Origin: an uncultured Eubacteriales bacterium
GTDB taxonomy: Bacteria; Bacillota; Clostridia; Oscillospirales; Oscillospiraceae
Reading direction: 5' to 3'
DNA length: 64,000 bases
NCBI GenBank assembly: GCA_900544765.1
Contig: UQWI01000009.1
Span: 1 to 64,000, forward strand
This document shows positions 59,358-64,000 of the stretch, one piece after another. Both the position numbers and the translations under genes were made by a program. The notes beneath the pieces are model-generated. The model searched no databases, was not told the origin of the DNA, and saw only the letters and a list, made by a program, of their open reading frames with translations. The first letter of the stretch is position 1, and every line of letters starts with the position of its first letter.

Positions 59358-60467
59358 TTACGCCACGACCTCATTTATCAGTTCTTCAAAGCCCTCGCTG
59401 TACACCAGCGAGCCGTCCTGCGCTATCCAAACGGCCTTGGCGCCGAACTCGTCCAGCACCGCCTGCCCCTCCTCCTGCGTCATGCAGAAGAGCGCCGTGG
59501 AGAGCGCGTCACCCTCGCCGGAGTCGTCGCAGACTATGCTCACTGCCCGCCAATATGTCGGCGGGAAGAGCGTCGCCGGGTCAATTATGTGGCTGTAGCG
59601 CACGCCGTCAACGGTGTAATACCGCTGATAGTCGCCGCTGGAGACAATGCTGCCCGTGCCGAGATTTACGGTAAGCAGGTAGTCGTTCACGCCGCCGTCA
59701 GGGTCCTGGACCCCGACAATCCAGTCGGAGCCGTCGGTCGGGCGGGGCCCTGTGGCGCACACATTGCCGCCCACGCTTACCAGCAGCCCTGAAGGCATCT
59801 CGTCGCAAACCCGCTGGACGGCGTAGCCCTTGGCCACCGCGCCGACGTCCAGGCTCGCAAGCGGGTCGGTTATCTGCACGGTGTTGGCCTCGTCGTCTAT
59901 TACCAGCGCTTCGATGCTCGTGTGCTCGTTTGCGGCCTCGAGCTCTGCCTCGTCAGGCAGGTATGAGTCCTCCGGGTTGTTTATGCCGTATTCCCGTGCG
60001 TCGTGCCACAGCCTGAGCGCACTTCCCATCATAACATTTGTCTTGCCGCCGGTGCGCGCATACATGTCCTGCGCGAAGAGCAGCAGGTCTATAATGCGCT
60101 GGTCGACCTCGACGGGCTCTCCCCCGGCGTTGTCGTTGATGGTCTTGATGTTGTTTATGCCTTCATATTCGCTGTAGATATCGTAGAGCTGGTGGTATTC
60201 CTCAAGCATATCGTGGAACTCATTTATCTCCGCGCTGAACGCCTCCTCGCTCTCGGCATAGCCGACCACGGTTGTGACCGTGTCGAACAGCTCCAGAAAG
60301 CTCGAATTATAGCGCTGCAGTTCCGGGTTATACTCAGCTCCTGTATCCGGGGAATTGCCGGAGCCGTCCGCCGCCGGGTCATTGGCGGCGGAGCAGCCGG
60401 CCATCGCGAGCAGAAGCGCCGCGCAGAGCAGCGCCGCGGCCCGCATGGGAATTTTGCGTTTGTGCAT
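59358..60467 (-). CDS. apbE: FAD:protein FMN transferase ApbE (lipoprotein)
   Basis: 369 residues. Lipobox MAGC (Cys25), so it acts outside the membrane. ApbE motifs: LELFDTVTTVVGYAESEEAF near 55, SLDVGAVAKGYAVQRVCDEM near 203, GGNVCATGPRP near 231, RYSHIIDPATLFPP near 284, and the metal-binding region GEGDALSTALF near 310. It attaches FMN to Thr of RnfG and RnfD, and possibly of other surface proteins here. Placed 41 bp upstream of rnfC. Confidence 0.95.
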   Translation of the reverse strand: MHKRKIPMRAAALLCAALLLAMAGCSAANDPAADGSGNSPDTGAEYNPELQRYNSSFLELFDTVTTVVGYAESEEAFSAEINEFHDMLEEYHQLYDIYSEYEGINNIKTINDNAGGEPVEVDQRIIDLLLFAQDMYARTGGKTNVMMGSALRLWHDAREYGINNPEDSYLPDEAELEAANEHTSIEALVIDDEANTVQITDPLASLDVGAVAKGYAVQRVCDEMPSGLLVSVGGNVCATGPRPTDGSDWIVGVQDPDGGVNDYLLTVNLGTGSIVSSGDYQRYYTVDGVRYSHIIDPATLFPPTYWRAVSIVCDDSGEGDALSTALFCMTQEEGQAVLDEFGAKAVWIAQDGSLVYSEGFEELINEVVA

Positions 60468-60477
60468 TATTGTCTAA

Positions 60478-62529
60478 TCAGCCCTGGCTCTTCTGGAGAA
60501 CGGCGATGAAGGAATTTACGTTCATGGTGCAGCCGGTGATAAGGTCGGCCTCGGTCGGATGGCTGGTCTCGGCGTCGATGCTGATGCCGGCGATATCGGC
60601 CACCGTCTTGCCGCGGCAGTAATCCTCAAAGAACGCGGTCTGCTCGAACCACTCCTTGCCTATCGGGCTGGCGGGTACCATGTTATATTCGTACTCGAGG
60701 TCGGTCTTGGTGGTCCAGGTGGTGCCGTCCGCGGTGGTCAGCTCGCCGCTGGCGTTGAAGTTTATCTTGGTCTGCACGCAGTCGAGGTCGATGTCGGTGA
60801 TGGTGCCGTCGGCGGCGAGAGTGTAGGCGCCCGCAGTGGTGTCGTTCTGGGCCAGGCCGTCAGCGTCCGCGCTGGCAGCAGAGCTGCTGTCGCTCAGATA
60901 GCTGTCGGAGTGCAGATAGAGGGTATCGCCCTCCTTGGCGCCGTTTACGCGCGCGTTGTTGCAGGCGGCGACAACGCCGCTGATGAAGTCGCCGAGAGGC
61001 ATGGTGATGCCGGCCACGAGATCGGCGTCGGTGGCCACGCCGTTGTCGTCAAGGGCTATGCCCTGCACCTCGGCAGGGGTCTTGCCGATGCAGTACTGCT
61101 CGAGAGCCTCAACCTGCTCGAACCACTCCGCGCCGATGCCGGAGGCGGCGCGCATCGCGTAGTCGTCGCCCAGCTCCATCTTGCTCAGGTTCTGCGCGCC
61201 TATCTCGGTCACGAGCGCGCCCGCGGCGTCAAACTCGGTCTTGCACTGGATGGCGTCTATCTTGCAGTCAACGATGACGCCCTCGCTGTTGATGGTCACA
61301 GCGTAGATGTCGACGTTGGCCTGGGCCAGGCCGTTGCCGTCCGCGCTCGCGCTGGAAGAACCGCTGTGTCCGGAGGCGTAGGCGGCAGTCATGTAGAAGC
61401 CCAGGGCCAGCTCGCCCTCGGGGACCTCCAGGGTAGACTGGGACTTGTTGAGCACGTCGATGAAGGCGTTGACGTTCATGGTGCAGCCGGTGATAAGGTC
61501 GGCCTCGGTCGGATGGCTGGTCTCGGCGTCGATGCTGATGCCGGCGATATCGGCCACCGTCTTGCCGCGGCAGTAATCCTCAAAGAACGCGGTCTGCTCG
61601 AACCACTCCTTGCCTATCGGGCTGGCGGGTACCATGTTATATTCGTACTCGAGGTCGGTCTTGGTGGTCCAGGTGGTGCCGTCCGCGGTGGTCAGCTCGC
61701 CGCTGGCGTTGAAGTTTATCTTGGTCTGCACGCAGTCGAGGTCAACGTCGGTGATGGTGCCGTCGGCGGACAGGGTGAAGGCGCCCGCGGTAACATCGAC
61801 CTGGGCCAGGCCGTCGGCGTCGGCGGTGGCGTCGGCGCAGGAGCTGCTGTAGGAGCTGCTCTGCTGCAGATAGAGGGTGTCGCCCTCCTTGGCGCCGTTT
61901 ACGCGCGCGTTGTTGCAGGCGTTGACAACGCCGTCGATGAAGTTGGCGAGAGGCATGGTGATGCCGGCCACGAGATCTGCGTCGGTAGCCACGCCGCTCT
62001 CGTCAACAGCTATGCCCGCAACCTCGTCGGGAGTCTTGCCGATGCAGTACTCCTCGAGAGCCCTGACCTGCTCGTCCCACTCCGCGCTGATGCTGCTCGC
62101 GCCGCGCATGGCGTACTCGTCGTCGAGCTCCATCTTGCTGCGGATCTCGCCGGTGAGGTCGGTGGTGATGGCGCCGCTGGCGTTGAAGTTGGTCTTGCAC
62201 TGGATGGCGTCTATCTTGCAGTCGACAATGACGCCCTCGCTGTTGATGGTGACGGCGTAGATGTCCACGTTGGCCTGGGCCAGGCCGTCGGCATCCGCGC
62301 TCGCGCTGGAAGAACCGCTGTGTCCGGAGGCGTAGGCGGCAGTCATGTAGAAGCCCAGGGCCAGTTCTCCCTCGGCGACCTCTGCGGTATCGCCGGGCTC
62401 ACTGCTGGGAGTCGGTTCAACGTCTGTGCTCGGCGCGGCGGGGCTGTACTGCACCACGGTCACGCCGCAGCCAGCCAGCAGGCCTACGCACAAGAGCAGC
62501 GTAAGTACAATTGCTGTCAGCTTTTTCAT
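60478..62529 (-). CDS. Four-domain repeat lipoprotein linked to ApbE and Rnf
   Basis: 683 residues. Lipobox LAGC (Cys21), acidic linker, then four modules of about 155 residues arranged A-B-A'-B'. Each module has a beta start (VDIYAVTINSEGVIVDCKID or AGAFTLSADGTITDVDLD), a helix pair EWFEQ..FLE.YCxGKT, and an end DLVAGITMPLxxFIxGVVxACNNA or DLITGCTMNVNxFI. The endings sit where FMN_bind domains have SGATxT, so I infer a flavin-binding-like fold, with AGIT or TGCT replacing the usual motif. The B modules are almost identical at DNA level. Ten bases separate it from apbE. Confidence 0.75.
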   Translation of the reverse strand: MKKLTAIVLTLLLCVGLLAGCGVTVVQYSPAAPSTDVEPTPSSEPGDTAEVAEGELALGFYMTAAYASGHSGSSSASADADGLAQANVDIYAVTINSEGVIVDCKIDAIQCKTNFNASGAITTDLTGEIRSKMELDDEYAMRGASSISAEWDEQVRALEEYCIGKTPDEVAGIAVDESGVATDADLVAGITMPLANFIDGVVNACNNARVNGAKEGDTLYLQQSSSYSSSCADATADADGLAQVDVTAGAFTLSADGTITDVDLDCVQTKINFNASGELTTADGTTWTTKTDLEYEYNMVPASPIGKEWFEQTAFFEDYCRGKTVADIAGISIDAETSHPTEADLITGCTMNVNAFIDVLNKSQSTLEVPEGELALGFYMTAAYASGHSGSSSASADGNGLAQANVDIYAVTINSEGVIVDCKIDAIQCKTEFDAAGALVTEIGAQNLSKMELGDDYAMRAASGIGAEWFEQVEALEQYCIGKTPAEVQGIALDDNGVATDADLVAGITMPLGDFISGVVAACNNARVNGAKEGDTLYLHSDSYLSDSSSAASADADGLAQNDTTAGAYTLAADGTITDIDLDCVQTKINFNASGELTTADGTTWTTKTDLEYEYNMVPASPIGKEWFEQTAFFEDYCRGKTVADIAGISIDAETSHPTEADLITGCTMNVNSFIAVLQKSQG
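60518..60789. repeat. 272-bp exact repeat, copy 1
   Basis: Identical, by eye, to 61472-61743, 954 bp away (318 codons, one A-B unit). Lies in the last module of the lipoprotein gene. Confidence 0.85.
61472..61743. repeat. 272-bp exact repeat, copy 2
   Basis: Second copy of 60518-60789, encoding the first B module. The flanking codons diverge, so homogenisation was confined to this part. Confidence 0.85.
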
Positions 62530-62678
62530 TTTGTCTTTACCTCCCGATAATGATAATTGTACGGGCTGACATAAGGGCCGGCCTGCCTTCCACAGGAATT
62601 GTCCGGCGCACAGGCGCTATGCCCCTACTATCATAGTGAAAAGTATAACAAAGTTGGCTTAATTATGTATTTATCCGA

Positions 62679-62841
62679 CCTTAATATTTGTTAAGGTATC
62701 TGTAGCAAGTGTTAAGCCAGGTTTCAGCCTCAAAAAGTCATTCTTACGCATATTTGTCCGATAAATCCCCTGTTGCTCTTGTAATTTGTCACGAATAATG
62801 TTATAATGCAAACATTAACATGATATTAATATTTGTTAAGG
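62679..62841. promoter_or_regulatory. Control region of the response regulator gene with repeated sites
   Basis: TTAATATTTGTTAAGG occurs twice: in CCTTAATATTTGTTAAGG (62679-62696, itself an inverted repeat with arms CCTTAA/TTAAGG) and at 62826-62841. Between them lies the plus-strand promoter TTGTAA (62779-62784), 17-bp spacer, TATAAT (62802-62807) with extended TG. The second copy sits just past the transcription start, suited to autoregulation; the first faces the divergent lipoprotein gene. Confidence 0.7.
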
Positions 62842-62860
62842 ATTTGACTGGGGGAAAGGT

Positions 62861-63538
62861 ATGGCAGACAGGGTGCTAATAATAGACGGCGACACGCAAT
62901 CCCGCACCATGCTGGGCCGCGCGCTGCGGGCCGGCCTCATGCTTGCGGAGACTGCGGTGACCGGCGAAGAGGGGCTCGAGAGGCTGAATGTGGCGGAGTA
63001 TGACCTTGTGGTCCTGGACGTGGATTTGCCCGGTATCGACGGCTTTCACGTCATCCAAACCCTGCGCCGACGCGGCAGCCGAGTACCCATTATAGTGGTG
63101 AGCTCGCACAGCGAGGACTACGAGCAGCTGTACGCCCTGGATTTGGGCGCGGACGACTTTGTCACCAAGCCCTTCAACCCCGTGCTGTTTGCGGCGAAGG
63201 CCAGGGCGCTGGTCAGGCGCAGCCGGGGCATGCCGCTGGAGGATGTCATCAGCGTCGGACCCTTCACATACAACACCGGCACCCTGCGTTTTTACAAAAA
63301 CGGCGAGGAAATCTTGCTCACGAGCAAGGAAAACGCCATGATGAAGCTGTTCATAGACAACGTAGACAGGATTTTTTCGCGCAGCAGGCTCTACGACCTC
63401 GTCTGGGGCGGCTCGCTGGTGGACGAGAACACGGTCATGGTCTACGTCAGCCGTCTGCGCGGCAAGATAGAGGACGACCCCGCCCACCCCAAGTACATAC
63501 AGACTGTCCGCGGCCTGGGATACAGGTTTGTCGCGTGA
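62861..63538 (+). CDS. OmpR/PhoB-family response regulator
   Basis: 225 residues. Receiver domain: acidic pocket at IIDGDTQ (Asp near 9 and 11), phospho-acceptor Asp in VVLDVDLPGIDGF near 53, VVSSHSEDY, and Lys in DDFVTKPF near 105. C-terminal winged helix: TSKENAMMKLFIDNVDRIFSRSRLYDLVWG, VMVYVSRLRGKIEDDPAHPKYIQTVRGLGYRF. The usual first acidic pair DD reads DGD. No histidine kinase gene is present in the window. GGGGGAAAGG precedes the ATG. Confidence 0.93.
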   Translation: MADRVLIIDGDTQSRTMLGRALRAGLMLAETAVTGEEGLERLNVAEYDLVVLDVDLPGIDGFHVIQTLRRRGSRVPIIVVSSHSEDYEQLYALDLGADDFVTKPFNPVLFAAKARALVRRSRGMPLEDVISVGPFTYNTGTLRFYKNGEEILLTSKENAMMKLFIDNVDRIFSRSRLYDLVWGGSLVDENTVMVYVSRLRGKIEDDPAHPKYIQTVRGLGYRFVA

Positions 63539-63542
63539 CATG

Positions 63543-63575
63543 AAAAAAGAGGCCCCGGCTGGGGCCTCTTTTATT
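63543..63575. terminator. Bidirectional terminator between response regulator and rnfB
   Basis: AAAAAAGAGGCCCC and GGGGCCTCTTTT around GGCT. Confidence 0.9.
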
Positions 63576-63588
63576 TTGTATGAGCGAT

Positions 63589-64000
63589 TCAGCTCTCCTG
63601 AGCGTAAATCTTCTGCGGGTGGATGATGTGCCTCGGGCAGACCTCGGCGCAGTGGCCGCAGCCGGTGCACTTGTCGTAGTCGATGACGGCCAGGTTGTTG
63701 ACAACCTTGATGGCCTCGTGCGGGCACTCGCGCTGGCACTTCATGCAGCCGATGCAGCCGGCGTCGCAGAGCTTGCGGGTCTGTGCGCCTTTGTCGTTGC
63801 TGCGGCAGCCGACGAGCACACGCTGCTCGTAGGGTACCTTCTGGATGATGCCCTTGGGGCAGGCGCTGGCGCAGGCCATGCAGGAGGTACATTTCTCACG
63901 GTCGACCTGGGCGACGCCGTTGACGATGTGCATGGCGTCGAACTGGCAGGCCTTGACGCAGGTGCCAAGGCCGATGCAGGAGAACTGGCAGGCCTTGGGG
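63589..64000 (-). CDS. rnfB: Electron transport complex subunit RnfB (C-terminal part, runs off the window)
   Basis: About 136 codons to the stop. Cysteine clusters in order: CIGLGTCVKACQFDA, CTSCMACASACP, then CDAGCIGCMKCQRECP and CTGCGHCAEVCP, the polyferredoxin part of RnfB. It is separated from rnfC-D-G by the response regulator, the repeat lipoprotein and apbE, so the rnf genes form two units; rnfE and rnfA are presumably upstream beyond 64000. Confidence 0.9.
   Translation of the reverse strand, partial: PKACQFSCIGLGTCVKACQFDAMHIVNGVAQVDREKCTSCMACASACPKGIIQKVPYEQRVLVGCRSNDKGAQTRKLCDAGCIGCMKCQRECPHEAIKVVNNLAVIDYDKCTGCGHCAEVCPRHIIHPQKIYAQES

Noticed and set aside
60478..62529. Tandem repeats as a CRISPR or DNA-level satellite
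   Set aside because: The repeat unit is 954 bp, in frame, and encodes domains with matching protein similarity; it is a coding duplication.
1..64000. tRNA, rRNA, CRISPR arrays, prophage or conjugative genes
   Set aside because: None was recognised by eye on either strand; a dedicated search (tRNAscan, Infernal) would be needed to exclude small RNAs fully.

Overview
The window is chromosomal DNA of a high-GC, Gram-positive-type anaerobe, most likely a gut member of the class Clostridia (Oscillospiraceae-like). I infer this from the type III glutamine synthetase, the Rnf complex with ApbE, the 2-hydroxyacyl-CoA dehydratase subunits, the infC-rpmI-rplT operon with an L20-type leader, a Dlt-like operon, lipobox lipoproteins with no outer-membrane genes, and promoters with TTGACA/TATAAT boxes. 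No rRNA, tRNA, CRISPR array, transposase or phage gene was seen.

Layout. 1-2.5 kb: pstS-pstC-pstA phosphate uptake with a Pho-box-like upstream region. 2.7-7.5 kb: a phosphodiester glycosidase-like membrane protein, upp, tsaE-tsaB and a divergent rodA. 7.6-20 kb: mostly minus-strand housekeeping and metabolic genes (HAD phosphatase, DUF218, ABC-F ATPase, BrkB, a DUF4914-like P-loop protein, SDR, methyltransferase, two coupled flavoprotein oxidoreductases), then a lone solute-binding lipoprotein. 21-24 kb: pnp and rpsO separated by a palindrome-rich spacer. 24-26.2 kb: a small regulatory island (acidic microprotein, divergent XRE regulators, Imm5-like protein, lipoprotein). 26.3-32.7 kb: DUF896, DUF711 and ACT proteins, HD nucleotidase, MATE pump, glnN. 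32.8-33.6 kb: a quasi-symmetric locus in which two homologous candidate small RNA genes converge on a microprotein gene and an RHH regulator gene. 33.7-36.9 kb: nadE, DUF6508-like protein, membrane/XRE operon, padR-DUF1700. 37-40.1 kb: two 2-hydroxyacyl-CoA dehydratase family genes plus a small membrane protein. 40.3-43 kb: typA and a flavodoxin-ferredoxin protein. 43.1-50.3 kb: a Dlt-like envelope acylation operon led by a large FG-GAP lipoprotein and ending in a DltX-like microprotein. 50.3-52.2 kb: SSB-like protein, deoC, SHOCT protein. 52.3-53.9 kb: an AT-richer pair, TetR regulator plus alpha/beta hydrolase, probably acquired. 54-55.5 kb: infC (apparent ATA start)-rpmI-rplT. 55.5-64 kb: a split Rnf region with a multi-FMN-domain RnfG, ApbE, a four-domain repeat lipoprotein, a divergent response regulator and the end of rnfB.

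The most interesting parts are the twin-RNA/microprotein/RHH locus at 32.8-33.6 kb, with a related microprotein beside an XRE gene at 24.1 kb; the reorganised Dlt-like operon with an FG-GAP lipoprotein; and the Rnf-linked set of flavin-binding and repeat-containing surface proteins beside a response regulator. Start sites were chosen from ribosome-binding sites. Gene families are assigned from memory of their motifs, without database searches.
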